Source of the DNA: JASLDZ01 sp964242625
Lineage (GTDB): Bacteria > Pseudomonadota > Alphaproteobacteria > Caulobacterales > Caulobacteraceae
Reading direction: 5' to 3'
NCBI GenBank assembly: GCA_964242625.1
Contig: CAXTAO010000003.1
Coordinates: 129,711 to 193,710 of the forward strand
Length of the DNA: 64,000 nucleotides
How positions within the stretch are numbered: position 1 is the stretch's first letter; each line of letters starts with the position of its first letter. Below are positions 41,701-49,648 of the stretch, piece by piece. The position numbers and the translations under genes were made by a program. The notes beneath the pieces are model-generated. The model was given only the letters and a program-made list of their open reading frames with translations, made no database searches and was not told the origin of the DNA.

Positions 41701-42513
41701 GTCCTCGGCCAGCACATAGGAGCGCAGCACGAGGACGCCCACGACCCCAACCGCGTCGCCCAGCGGCTGGGCGGCGGGCGCAGGCAGGGCGTCGAGGCGC
41801 TCCACGATCCGACCTTCCGCGCGCGGGTGGTAGAGGCCAACCTCGGGATAGTCGCGGGGCGCGCCGGCCTCCACCTGGCCGCGCAGGGCGCGCCGGTCGC
41901 CGTCGGCGTAGCGGCCGACCAGGAAGCGGACCATGTCGGCGACGTTGTCCTGCGAACCCGACAGCCAGTACTGCATGGTGAGGAAGTAGGCGCGCAGGTC
42001 CTGCGCCGGGCCGGGGATGAAGCGCAGGAGCTTCGGCAGGCGGCGCAGCATCGCCATCTGCCCCGCGCCCGAGCTGCCCGTCTTCTTCGACCCCCGCAGC
42101 CGCTTCAGCATGGCGATCGGACCCTTGTCCGACCCGTCCATCTTGAGCGAGCCGAGCCGCGTCAGCTTGACGACCTCGCCCGCCGACATCACGCCGACCA
42201 TGGCGTCGCAGTGGTCGCGCCGCGCGGCGAGCGCCGGCAGCACCGAGCGGACGTGGTCCTCCATGAACAGCATGGTGGCGATCACGATGTCGCCCTGGTC
42301 GATGTCACGGGTGCAGCGGGCGAGCGCTTCGCGGTCTTCGGCCCAGTCCACGGCGGCGTGCAGGTCGAGCGTCAGGCCGGGGATGTCGCGGCGCAGCGCC
42401 TCGGCGGCGCGCGCGAACACGCCGTTCAGATGCTTGTCGAGCGTGACCACCACCACCCTCACGGGCGATGGCGCGGCCGCGCCCTCAGCGCGCGAAGTGG
42501 CTGCGGGCTTCAT
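38767..42513 (-). CDS. bchH: Magnesium chelatase large subunit BchH
   Basis: A 1248-residue porphyrin-binding subunit of Mg-chelatase that, with BchI/BchD, inserts Mg2+ into protoporphyrin IX. Typical segments are VVVVTLDKHLNGV, MLFMEDHVRSVLPAL, GCGRGCHFEANA, VLHFGTHGALEFMPGKQAGLS (the conserved HGALEFMPGKQ block) and the C-terminal LLSHGYEGVRQIE and YVLDDAMRRRL. The ATG at 42513 lies 29 bases inside the end of bchB. An upstream in-frame extension of 50 Arg-rich residues is a shadow of bchB and was left out. Confidence 0.96.
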   Translation of the reverse strand: MKPAATSRAEGAAAPSPVRVVVVTLDKHLNGVFARAAEALRRDIPGLTLDLHAAVDWAEDREALARCTRDIDQGDIVIATMLFMEDHVRSVLPALAARRDHCDAMVGVMSAGEVVKLTRLGSLKMDGSDKGPIAMLKRLRGSKKTGSSGAGQMAMLRRLPKLLRFIPGPAQDLRAYFLTMQYWLSGSQDNVADMVRFLVGRYADGDRRALRGQVEAGAPRDYPEVGLYHPRAEGRIVERLDALPAPAAQPLGDAVGVVGVLVLRSYVLAEDAGHYDGVIAALEATGLRVIPAFASGLDARPAIERFFMQNGRATVDAVVSLSGFSLVGGPAYNDSAAAEEMLATLDVPYISAQPLEFQTLETWGASAAGLMPVEATIMLAIPELDGAVAPTVFGGRADGSAPCQGCGRGCHFEANASAPRMRSCPERAQALAAKVARMARQRRTARADRRVAIVLFNFPPNSGAVGSAAFLSVFASLHNTLTRLKAEGYDVEVPPTVEALRERLIQGNAARFGTDANVVARIVADDHVRRERWLHEIEAQWGPAPGKVLSNGSSIFVLGERFGKVLVGLQPGFGYEGDPMRLLFERGFAPTHAFSAFYRYLREDFDADVVLHFGTHGALEFMPGKQAGLSGNDWPERLIGDLPNLYLYAANNPSEGALARRRSGATLISYLTPPIAKAGLYKGLVELKASLQRWRSTPTEAAERPALATLIREQAVALDLAGASDAPIPALAEQVFELEQALIPHGLHVVGQAATPEERVELLAAMSEGRGPDAPSRPSLQLLVGGAPPEIAAAVDGPRPTREAVAVLAELAAVDAHLARDSELDAIVHALDGGYIRPAPSGDLVRTPAILPTGRNLHGFDPFHIPSVFAVREGAAQARLVLDRHLADTGATPESVAMVLWGSDNLKSEGAPIGQTLALMGARPRFDSYGRLCGAELIPLAELGRPRIDVVVTLSGIFRDLLALQTRMIAEAAWLAASAHEPPELNFVRKHALAHMAEQGCDLETAALRVFSNADGAYGANVNQLIDSGAWSDEDELADTYLARKGFAYGRTGAAVKQTAVLAAILKGVDFAYQNVESVELGVTSIDQYVDTLGGISRAVKRARGSDAPVYIGDQTSGAAKVRTLGEQVALETRTRMLNPKWYEGLLSHGYEGVRQIEAGVTTTLGWSATTRQVDPWIYQQISETYVLDDAMRRRLSGLNPVASSRMAKRLIEACERQLWTPDAATLAALHHASDELEDRLEGVATAA

Positions 42514-44017
42514 AGAGCGTCTCGAGCTGGATCTGCGCCAGCCCCTGGTTGGCGGCGAAGGCCTCGGTGTTGCGGCGCGCCTTGCCGCGCACGAAGAAGG
42601 GAATCTTCGAAAGCTCAGCCGTCGCCGCGTCGGTCCACACGGCGGCGGTCGGCGTCTCCGCAAGCTCGGGTGGTGCGGCGGGGACCGCCGGGCTCCGCGC
42701 AGACCCGAGGTGCGAGGGCCCGGCGGCGTCGTTGAACTCGAAGTCGTCGCGGAACATGTGGAGGAGGTGCTCCTCCAGCCCCATGACGAGCGGGTGCACC
42801 CAGGTGTCGAAGAGGACGTTCGCGCCTTCCCACCCCATCTGGGGCGAGTGGCGCGCCGGAAAGTCCTGCACGTGCGCGGGGCCGGAGATCACCGCGCAGG
42901 CGATCCGCAGCCGCTTGGCGATGTGGCGCTCCATCTGGGTGCCGAGCACGAGCTCGGGCTGCGCCTCGGCGATGGCCGCCTCTACCTCCAGGTAGTCGTC
43001 GGTGAGGAGGGGCGTCACGCCGTGTTCGGCGGCGGCGGCGCGCAGCTCGCGGGCGAACTCGCGGTTGTAGGCGCCGAGGCCCACCACCTCGAAGCCCATC
43101 TCCTCGCGCGCGACCCGGGCGGCGGCGATCGCACGGTTGGCCTCGCCGAACACGAAGACGCGCTTGCCGGTGAGGTAGGTCGAGTCGACCGAGCGCGACC
43201 ACCAGCCCGCGCGCGAGGCCGCGTCGGCCAGCACCGGCTGCGAATCCACGCCGGCGATGCGCGCGACCTCGGCGATCCACTCGCGCGTGGCGCCGAGTCC
43301 CACGGGCTGCACGCGCACGGAGGGCTGGCCGAAGGTGCGCTCCATCCAGCTGGCCGCCGCGCCTGCGATCTCCGGATAGAGTACGACGTTGAAATCGGCC
43401 TGCGCCAGGCGAGCGACGTCGGCCGCCGCGGCCTCCCAGGGGGCCACGACGTTCACCGCGACGCCCAGCCGGTCCAGGAGCGACCGCACCTCGCGCAGAT
43501 CGTCGCGGTGGCGGAAGCCCAGCGCGACAGGGCCCAGGATGTTGCAGCTCGGCGCGGCCGTGCGCTCGCCCAACCGGGGCTGCGCCAGGGCGCGCACGAT
43601 CGCGTAGAAGGTCTCAGCCGCGCCCCACAGCTCCTTCTTCTGGTAGCTCGGCAGGTCGAGCGGGATGACGGGGCAGGGCAGGTCGAGCGCGCGCGCGAGT
43701 CCGCCCGGATCGTCCTGGATCAGCTCGGCGGTGCATGAGGCGCCTACCAGCATGGCGTCGGGCCGGAACCGCTCAAAGGCGTCGCGCGCGGCGGTCTTGA
43801 ACAGGTCGGCGGTGTCGCCGCCCAGGTCGCGCGCCTGGAAGGTCGTGTAGGTGACGGGCGGTCGGCGGTCGCGGCGCTCGATCATGGTGAAGAGCAGGTC
43901 TGCGTAGGTGTCGCCCTGCGGCGCGTGCAGCACGTAGTGCACGCCGCGCATGGCGGTCGCGACCCGCATGGCCCCCACGTGCGGCGGCCCCTCGTAGGTC
44001 CACACCGCGAGCTTCAT
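42485..44017 (-). CDS. bchB: Dark-operative protochlorophyllide reductase subunit BchB
   Basis: A 510-residue NifK-like catalytic subunit, starting MKLAVWTYEGPPHVGAMRVA, the standard N-terminus. It includes LVGASCTAELIQDDPGG, PVIPLDLPSYQKKE, VFVFGEANRAIAAARV, CAVISGPAHVQDFPARHSPQMGWEGANV and a C-terminal DUF-like helical domain (LSKIPFFVRGKARRNTEAFA). In this family the BchN-BchB cluster has three Cys from BchN and one Asp from BchB. ATGA overlap with bchN upstream. Confidence 0.96.
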   Translation of the reverse strand: MKLAVWTYEGPPHVGAMRVATAMRGVHYVLHAPQGDTYADLLFTMIERRDRRPPVTYTTFQARDLGGDTADLFKTAARDAFERFRPDAMLVGASCTAELIQDDPGGLARALDLPCPVIPLDLPSYQKKELWGAAETFYAIVRALAQPRLGERTAAPSCNILGPVALGFRHRDDLREVRSLLDRLGVAVNVVAPWEAAAADVARLAQADFNVVLYPEIAGAAASWMERTFGQPSVRVQPVGLGATREWIAEVARIAGVDSQPVLADAASRAGWWSRSVDSTYLTGKRVFVFGEANRAIAAARVAREEMGFEVVGLGAYNREFARELRAAAAEHGVTPLLTDDYLEVEAAIAEAQPELVLGTQMERHIAKRLRIACAVISGPAHVQDFPARHSPQMGWEGANVLFDTWVHPLVMGLEEHLLHMFRDDFEFNDAAGPSHLGSARSPAVPAAPPELAETPTAAVWTDAATAELSKIPFFVRGKARRNTEAFAANQGLAQIQLETLYEARSHFAR

Positions 44018-45303
44018 GCGGCGGCGCCCAGAAGCGCGCGACGCCGCAGCGGACGCGCGAAGAGCTCCGCCAGGTCGCCCGCCTGCTCGTAGCCGTGCAC
44101 CGGCGAAAACACGAGCTCGATCGACCACTTGGTGGTGAGCCCCTCGGCCTCGAGCGGGTTGGCGAGGCCCAGGCCGCAGACCGTGAGATCGGGCCGCAGC
44201 GCGCGGCAGCGCTCCAGCTGACGGTCGACGTCCTGACCCTCGGAGACGACCGTCTCCGCCGGCAGCCGGTCCAGCTCGTCGCCTACGAGGTCGCGGTTGA
44301 GGTAGGGGGTGCCGACCTCGAGCGCGCGCATGCCGAGCTCCTCGAACAGGAAGCGAGCGAGCGAGGGCTCGAGCTGCGAGTCGGGGAAGAGGAACAGCGA
44401 GCGGTCTTCGAGCGCCGGGCGGGAGCGCGCCACGGCGCGCGCCGCGCGCTCGCGGCCGGGCGTGGTCACCGCGTCGAAGTGTCCGGGTTCCACGCCCCAC
44501 GCGTCGGCGGCGGCGCGCAGCCAGGCGGTGGTCCCCTCGGCGCCGAAGGGGAAGGGGGCCGACAGGCGTTGCGCGCCGCGGTCGGCGAGGCGCGCCGCGG
44601 TTTCGCCGAGGAAGGGCTGGGCCAGCAGCACGCGCGTCTGCGGGCCGATCGGCGGCAGGGCGTCCGAGCGGCGGGCGGGGAAGAAGGCCGAGGGCACGCC
44701 CAGGGCGGCGAACAGCCGGGCGAACTGGTCCTCCACGATGTCGGGCAGCACCCCCGCGACGAGAAGGCTCGGTTCGGCGTTGGCCGCCGCGTCCGGCGCC
44801 TGGTCGACGAGCGCGGCCAGGCAGGCGTCCTCCCCCTGGGTGAAGGTCGTCTCGATGCCGCTCCCCGAGTAGTTGATCACCCGCAGACGCGGCGCGTGGC
44901 GTGCGTTAAGGCGGAAGGCGGCGCGGCCGAGGTCGAGCTTGATCACCTCCGACGGACAGGAGCCCACGAGGAAGAGGCTGCGGATCTCCGGCCGGCGCGC
45001 CAGGAGCTCGCCCACCACGCGGTCGAGCTCGGCGTCGGCGTCGGCCATGCCGGCGAGGTCTCGCTCCTCCATGATCGCGGTGGCGAAACGCGGCTCGGCG
45101 AAGACCATGACGCCGGCGGCCGACTGGATCAGATGCGCGCAGGTGCGGCTGCCCACGACGAGGAAGAAGGCGTCCTGGATCTTGCGGTGCAGCCAGACGA
45201 TGCTGGTGAGGCCGCAGAACACCTCACGCTGGCCGCGCTCTCGCAGCACCGGCCGCGGCGCCGCGGCGCCCCTCCCGTCGAAGGCTGTGGCGAGCCGCGT
45301 CAT
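44014..45303 (-). CDS. bchN: Dark-operative protochlorophyllide reductase subunit BchN
   Basis: A 429-residue NifD-like subunit. The three cluster-binding cysteines are visible: Cys30 (VFCGLTS), Cys55 (GSRTCAHLIQ) and Cys116 (FLVGSCPSEV). NYSGSGIETTFTQGEDACLAAL and FFPARRSDALPPIGPQTRVLLAQPFLGET are typical BchN segments. Partner of BchB and BchL in O2-sensitive protochlorophyllide reduction. It starts 5 bases after the bchF stop and overlaps bchB by 4 bases. Confidence 0.96.
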   Translation of the reverse strand: MTRLATAFDGRGAAAPRPVLRERGQREVFCGLTSIVWLHRKIQDAFFLVVGSRTCAHLIQSAAGVMVFAEPRFATAIMEERDLAGMADADAELDRVVGELLARRPEIRSLFLVGSCPSEVIKLDLGRAAFRLNARHAPRLRVINYSGSGIETTFTQGEDACLAALVDQAPDAAANAEPSLLVAGVLPDIVEDQFARLFAALGVPSAFFPARRSDALPPIGPQTRVLLAQPFLGETAARLADRGAQRLSAPFPFGAEGTTAWLRAAADAWGVEPGHFDAVTTPGRERAARAVARSRPALEDRSLFLFPDSQLEPSLARFLFEELGMRALEVGTPYLNRDLVGDELDRLPAETVVSEGQDVDRQLERCRALRPDLTVCGLGLANPLEAEGLTTKWSIELVFSPVHGYEQAGDLAELFARPLRRRALLGAAA

Positions 45304-45308
45304 CCGCC

Positions 45309-46007
45309 CTAGGCCGCGAGCGCCGACGCGCGCCGGGGGGCGTCGAGGCGGGCGGCCCGCAGCTTCAGCAGGAACTGCGAAGCATTGACGGCGTAGGCCG
45401 CATAGGCGGCGACCGCGACGGCGAGCTGTTCGGCCGGCGAACCCCACCCTTCCAGCAGGGCGACCACGTAGGTCGTCTGCAGCGTCAGGACGAGCATGCT
45501 CACCACGTCCTCCCAGAAGAAGGCGGGGGCGAAGAGCCAGCGGCCGAACACCTGGCGCTCCCAGATCGAGCCGGTCACCATGATCGCATAGAGCGCCGCC
45601 GTCTTCAGGAGGACGGACCCAACGGCCAGTTGGTACCCCTCGCCCGTGGCGAAGTAGCGGGCGATCAGGAGCAGGCTCGCCAAACAAATCGCGAACTGCA
45701 GCGGAGCGAGCACGGCCTGCACGTACGTCCACGGCGAAGCGTCTCGCCGGGCCCGCTCCTCGGTTGTGTAGAGTGGGGCGCCACGAGCGTTACGGTGAGT
45801 TGACGCTTGCGTCAACTTAACGGAGCGCAGTGCCGACGGGTGAGCGCCGACGCGCGTCTCCCATGGACTGGAGCCAATATGGGCCGTCCAAGGGCAGGCC
45901 ACGAAGCTCTCGATCCAGCGCTCCAGGCCGCGCATCATAGATGGCGACGGCGTAGCGGCCGCATGATCACGCAGGGAAGCCGTGAGGAGATTCCCTTGGA
46001 CTTCCAT
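45309..46007 (-). CDS. bchF: 2-vinyl bacteriochlorophyllide hydratase BchF, start uncertain
   Basis: BchF hydrates the C3 vinyl group on the route to bacteriochlorophyll a. The family-like part is the last ~154 residues: LYTTEERARRDASPWTYVQAVLAPLQF, GSIWERQVFGRWLFAPAFFWEDVVSMLVL and YAVNASQFLLKLR, with about four membrane segments. BchF proteins are usually 160-180 residues and begin just before LYT. No ATG or GTG exists there; the only candidate is a TTG at 45815 (168 residues) inside a palindrome, without a good ribosome site. The ATG used here (46007) has AGGAGC 8 bases upstream but gives 232 residues with an N-terminal extension whose third codon positions are far less GC-rich than the body. 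ATGs at 45938/45935 are further options. Confidence 0.85.
   Translation of the reverse strand: MEVQGNLLTASLRDHAAATPSPSMMRGLERWIESFVACPWTAHIGSSPWETRVGAHPSALRSVKLTQASTHRNARGAPLYTTEERARRDASPWTYVQAVLAPLQFAICLASLLLIARYFATGEGYQLAVGSVLLKTAALYAIMVTGSIWERQVFGRWLFAPAFFWEDVVSMLVLTLQTTYVVALLEGWGSPAEQLAVAVAAYAAYAVNASQFLLKLRAARLDAPRRASALAA
45798..45817. promoter_or_regulatory. Perfect 20-bp palindrome at the bchF 5' end
   Basis: AGTTGACGC (45798-45806), TT, GCGTCAACT (45809-45817) is a perfect inverted repeat with 9-base arms. The arms contain TGACG/CGTCA, the PpsR half-site, but in outward order and with the wrong spacing for a PpsR palindrome; it is also not an FNR/FixK box (TTGAT-N4-ATCAA). It covers the TTG that would start a normal-length BchF. 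It may be an operator for another dimeric regulator. Confidence 0.5.
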
Positions 46008-46307
46008 GGTTTCAGCTCCTGCCCCGAACGGCACGGATGGACTAGAAACCGGGCCGGCAAGGGTGTCAATGATCCACAACGTCCAATTGGCTTGACACTT
46101 TCGACGTCAGTACAAAATGTCGCGCCTGCGTTGGAAGCGTCGACTTGCCACTAGAGTGAGATCGTGGTCGCTTCGCCCTGGAGGCGAACGGGCTCGGTCG
46201 CTGGGGAGAGTCCGCACCCCGCCTCACGACGGTCGACCCGCGACGAGCAGGTGCTGGATCTCCTGAGTGGTCAGCGTCGCAGTTCGTCTCCGTCCGAAGG
46301 AGTGAAG
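46008..46307. promoter_or_regulatory. bchF-aerR divergent intergenic region with weak PpsR-like sites
   Basis: This 300-base non-coding stretch separates the minus-strand superoperon from aerR-ppsR. It has two overlapping PpsR-like matches: TGT-N12-ACG at 46064-46081 and CGT-N12-ACA at 46080-46097 (right half TTGACA). TTGACA at 46092-46097 could also be a -35 element for aerR, but no convincing -10 follows at 16-18 bases. Nothing else recognisable is seen. Confidence 0.4.
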
Positions 46308-47186
46308 ATGGTCGCGATCGCATCGACGCAGGCGAGATCCTCCTCACCGCAAGGTCTGCGGGCGGAGCCGGCCGGGACGGCATCTGGAGCCATGGCGGCC
46401 CATCCCGCCCTTCGTGATCGCGCCGACGCCCAGCTCGCCCGCGTGGTCGAGGGGGAGATCATTCCCCGGCTCATGTTGGCCCACTTCGCCGTCCGCCGGG
46501 AAGAGCCGAGGTCCAGCGCGTCGGTCATCGGGCCGCGCACGCTCGAGGCGTTCACCCGCATGGCTTTGACCAGCGAAGCGTCGACGCTCGCGGCCTACGT
46601 CGAAGCGCTCGTCCAGGGCGGCGTGGCGCTCGAGGACGTTTATGTCGACCTGCTCATGCCGGTCGCTCGTCGCCTTGGAGATGATTGGAACGAGGACGAG
46701 ATCTCGTTCACGGACGTGACCGTCGGCCTTAGCCGCCTGCAGCAGGTCGTGCGCCTGTTCAGCCGGAGTCTGCCGGCCGCCGGTCCGGAGCTCGGCGCTC
46801 CCTCGGCATGCTTCGCCACCGCCCCAGGCGAGCAGCACGCATTCGGCCTGATGCTGCTGGAAGACGGCTTCCGCCGCGCAGGATGGCGCACCTGCCTCGA
46901 CGTGTCGGCCCGGCTTGAGGCCGCCATGGAGGCGGTGAGCGAGGCGTGGTTCGATGTCTTCGGCATCAGCGCCGTCTCCGACGTGGAGGCGCGAACCTTG
47001 GCCGAGGCGATCCGCAGGGTGCGCCACGCCTCGCGCAACCCGGGCCTGTTCGTGATGGCGGGAGGCCGCGTGTTCGCCGAGGCCCCCGGTTTGGCGGGAT
47101 CGATCGGAGCGGACGCCTCGTGCGAGACGCTCGCGTCCGCCTTGTGTATCGCCCGCGAGGCGGTAAAGCCTCACGCCGCCGCCTGA
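46308..47186 (+). CDS. aerR: AerR/PpaA-type cobalamin-binding antirepressor
   Basis: A 292-residue regulator with a variable N-terminus and a B12-binding-like (SCHIC) domain. The likely cobalamin-contact His is in PGEQHAFGLML (His ~177), followed by DVFGISAVSDVE and VMAGGRVF. AerR/PpaA proteins bind cobalamin and modulate CrtJ/PpsR repression of photosynthesis genes in response to light and oxygen. The ATG at 46308 is fixed by GAAGGAG 6 bases upstream; a longer in-frame extension is not protein-like. It lies 37 bases before ppsR on the same strand and divergent from bchF, as in Rhodobacter. Confidence 0.9.
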   Translation: MVAIASTQARSSSPQGLRAEPAGTASGAMAAHPALRDRADAQLARVVEGEIIPRLMLAHFAVRREEPRSSASVIGPRTLEAFTRMALTSEASTLAAYVEALVQGGVALEDVYVDLLMPVARRLGDDWNEDEISFTDVTVGLSRLQQVVRLFSRSLPAAGPELGAPSACFATAPGEQHAFGLMLLEDGFRRAGWRTCLDVSARLEAAMEAVSEAWFDVFGISAVSDVEARTLAEAIRRVRHASRNPGLFVMAGGRVFAEAPGLAGSIGADASCETLASALCIAREAVKPHAAA

Positions 47187-47223
47187 CAACCTCTCACTCG
47201 CCCGCGAAGGTCATGCCCCCGAC

Positions 47224-48657
47224 ATGGACGGAAAGGTCGCCACAGCTCCGGTAGGGCGCGCCTTCCCGCGCGGTCTCCTGGGCTCGCTGCCCTCGGAGGC
47301 CGCGGGCGTTGTCGCGGCGGCGGCGGGCGACGTCGCGATGGTTATCGACCGCGACGGCGTCATCCGCGACCTCGCACTCAGCAGCGACGAGCTGGAGCGC
47401 GAGGGCGCCGACGCCTGGCTTGATCGTCGCTGGCTCGACACGGTGACGGTGGAGAGCCGGCCGAAGGTCGACGCGCTGCTCCGCGACGCCGCCCGCTCAG
47501 GCAAGCCTCGGTGGCGCGAGATCAACCAGGTCACCGCGGCCAACCGCTCCACCATGGTGCGCTTCGTCGCGGTCGCGACCGGCGAGGACGGGCAGGTGAT
47601 CGCCATCGGGCGTGACGAGCGCGCCGCCGCGGCGCTGCAGCAGCGCCTGGTCGAAGCGCAGCAGTCGCTGGAACGCGATTACGCCCGGCTGCGCGAGGCC
47701 GAGGGGCGCTACCGGCTACTGTTCCGCGTCTCCAGCGAACCCGTGCTGGTGGTGGACGCCCAGACCCGGCGCGTGGTTGAGGCCAACCCCGCGGCCGAGC
47801 GGCTCCTCGGCGAAGGGCGTCCCAAGCTGGTCGGCGCGACCTTCGCGACCCTCTTCGACGGCGAGAGCCGGGAAGACGCCGCCTCGCTCATGGCTGTCGC
47901 CCAGTCCTCGGCCGGGGTGCAACCCGCGCAGGCGAACGTCTCGCAGAGGGGGCGCGCCCTGGTGGCTTCAGCCTCGCTGTTCCGGCAGGAGCGCCAGACC
48001 TACGCGCTGGTGCGCCTGACGCGGGCGGGCGGCGAGGGGGTCTCCGAGGCGGTGGAGGGCCCCGACCTCCGCGCCGTGATGGACAGGATCCCCGACGCCT
48101 TTCTCGTGGCGGATGCGGAGATGGCCATCCTCATGGCCAACTCCGCGTTCCTGGATCTCGTGGGCGTGGGCTCGCTCGCCCAGGTGGTCGGGCGGTCCGT
48201 CGGGGAGGTGCTCGGCCGCGCCGGGCGCGACCGCAACATCCTCCTCGACTCGCTGCGCGAGCACGGCGTGGTGCGCAACTTCCGCACCCTGCTCCACGCC
48301 GACCATGGAGGATCGGAGGACGTCGAGGTCTCCGCCACCGCCGCTCCCGACGGGGGGGCGACCGTGTACGGTTTCGCCGTGCGCACGGTGGACCGCCGCC
48401 TTAGCGAGCGTCCGCACGCCGCGCCCGAGCTGCGACGCTCGATCGAGCAGCTGACCGAACTCGTCGGCCGCATGACGTTGAAGGATCTCGTTCGCGAGAC
48501 CACCGACCTCGTCGAGCGGCTGTGTATCGAGGCGGCGCTCGAGCTGACCAAGAACAACCGCGCCTCCGCGGCCGAGATTCTCGGCCTGAGCCGACAGAGC
48601 CTCTACTCGAAGCTGCACCGCTTCGGCCTTGGCAACCTCGCGGGCGACCCGGCCTGA
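47224..48657 (+). CDS. ppsR: Photosynthesis repressor PpsR/CrtJ
   Basis: A 477-residue transcription factor: an N-terminal PAS-like domain (residues ~30-135), a glutamine-rich helix (ALQQRLVEAQQSLERDYARL, 139-158), PAS1 (~165-270), PAS2 (~285-390) and a C-terminal Fis-type helix-turn-helix (TKNNRASAAEILGLSRQSLY, ~442-461). It represses bch, crt and puc-type genes under oxygen or light by binding TGT-N12-ACA. Only one cysteine exists in the whole protein, Cys434 in VERLCIEAAL just before the HTH. The second cysteine known between the PAS domains of Rhodobacter CrtJ/PpsR is absent, so an intramolecular disulfide cannot form. Confidence 0.95.
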   Translation: MDGKVATAPVGRAFPRGLLGSLPSEAAGVVAAAAGDVAMVIDRDGVIRDLALSSDELEREGADAWLDRRWLDTVTVESRPKVDALLRDAARSGKPRWREINQVTAANRSTMVRFVAVATGEDGQVIAIGRDERAAAALQQRLVEAQQSLERDYARLREAEGRYRLLFRVSSEPVLVVDAQTRRVVEANPAAERLLGEGRPKLVGATFATLFDGESREDAASLMAVAQSSAGVQPAQANVSQRGRALVASASLFRQERQTYALVRLTRAGGEGVSEAVEGPDLRAVMDRIPDAFLVADAEMAILMANSAFLDLVGVGSLAQVVGRSVGEVLGRAGRDRNILLDSLREHGVVRNFRTLLHADHGGSEDVEVSATAAPDGGATVYGFAVRTVDRRLSERPHAAPELRRSIEQLTELVGRMTLKDLVRETTDLVERLCIEAALELTKNNRASAAEILGLSRQSLYSKLHRFGLGNLAGDPA

Positions 48658-48659
48658 GG

Positions 48660-48703
48660 TGTCAGGCGGCATTGACACCCCCGAGTGTCAGCCATAACCA
48701 TCG
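48660..48703. promoter_or_regulatory. Tandem PpsR/CrtJ operator upstream of bchG
   Basis: TGTCAGGCGGCATTGACA (48660-48677) is a perfect TGTCA-N8-TGACA site. After exactly 8 bases (CCCCCGAG) a second half-site TGTCA begins at 48686; its right half is degenerate. The pair starts 2 bases after the ppsR stop and ends 3 bases before the bchG ATG, so PpsR could repress the bchG operon or act on its own transcript end. Confidence 0.7.
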
Positions 48704-48706
48704 GCC

Positions 48707-49648
48707 ATGACCAGCACGCCCTTGGCGTTGAACCTTCCGGCCGAGCGGCGCGCGCCTTCGCCGTCGGCGGTGCTGGAGCTGCTCAAACCGATCACCTGGT
48801 TCGCGCCGATGTGGGCGTTCGGCTGCGGAGTCATATCGTCGGGCGCGTCTCTGGCCGAGCGGTGGCCGGCGGCGATCCTGGGCGTCGTGCTGGCCGGCCC
48901 GCTCGTCTGCGCCTCTAGCCAGGCGGTCAACGACTGGTTCGACCGCGGCGTCGACGCGATCAACGAGCCGGGGCGGCCGATCCCGTCGGGACGCATACCG
49001 GGCCGTTGGGGCCTGTGGATCGGCGTGGCCTGGACCGGGATGTCGTTGGTCCTCGCCCGCGCCCTGGGCCCCGCGGTGCTCGCGGCGACCGCCCTCGCGC
49101 TGGTGCTCGCCTGGGTCTATAGCGCGCCGCCGCTGCGCTTAAAGCAGCGCGGCTGGTGGGGGCCCGCCTGCGTCGCCCTCTGCTACGAGGGGCTGGCCTG
49201 GTTCACCGGCGCCGCGGTCGCCTCGGGCGCCGCCCCGCCGCTCAGCGTCGTCGCCCTGGCCGCACTCTACAGCTTCGGCGCGGTTGGCATCATGGTGCTG
49301 AACGACTTCAAGGCGGTGGAGGGCGATCGCCGCATGGGCGTGCTGTCGGTGCCCGTCGACCTCGGGATCGACGCGGCCGCCTGGCTGGCCTGCGTGATCA
49401 TGGCGGCGCCGCAGGTGGTGGTCACGGCGCTCCTCCTGGAGTGGCGCCAGCCGGTCGCGGCGGCCGCGGTCGGTCTCTCGCTGGCGGTGCAGCTTCGGCT
49501 GATGACGCGGCTGATGCAGGACCCGGCCGCGCGCGCGCCTTGGTACAACGCCACCGGCACCTCGCTCTACGTGCTCGGCATGCTGGCGGCGGCGATCGGC
49601 CTCGCCACGCACCTCCACCACCTTCCGCCGCTCGGAGCGTCCGCATGA
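48707..49648 (+). CDS. bchG: Bacteriochlorophyll synthase BchG
   Basis: A 313-residue UbiA-type prenyltransferase with ~8-9 membrane helices. It attaches the C20 isoprenoid to bacteriochlorophyllide a. The substrate motifs are NDWFDRGVDAINEPGRPIPSG (first Asp-rich motif) and LNDFKAVEGDRRMG (second), with YSAPPLRLKQRGW typical for BchG/ChlG. Overlaps the next gene by 4 bases. The start is fixed by homology; the operator just upstream leaves little room for a ribosome site. Confidence 0.95.
   Translation: MTSTPLALNLPAERRAPSPSAVLELLKPITWFAPMWAFGCGVISSGASLAERWPAAILGVVLAGPLVCASSQAVNDWFDRGVDAINEPGRPIPSGRIPGRWGLWIGVAWTGMSLVLARALGPAVLAATALALVLAWVYSAPPLRLKQRGWWGPACVALCYEGLAWFTGAAVASGAAPPLSVVALAALYSFGAVGIMVLNDFKAVEGDRRMGVLSVPVDLGIDAAAWLACVIMAAPQVVVTALLLEWRQPVAAAAVGLSLAVQLRLMTRLMQDPAARAPWYNATGTSLYVLGMLAAAIGLATHLHHLPPLGASA

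Noticed and set aside
42514..42663. Longer BchH start, 50 residues upstream of 42513
   Set aside because: The extra residues are Arg/Pro/Ser-rich and read out of frame through the coding end of bchB; the family N-terminus follows the ATG at 42513.
46064..46097. Tandem PpsR operator in the bchF-aerR region as strong as the others
   Set aside because: The two matches overlap instead of being 26 bases apart and each lacks one good half; kept only as a weak candidate in the intergenic entry.
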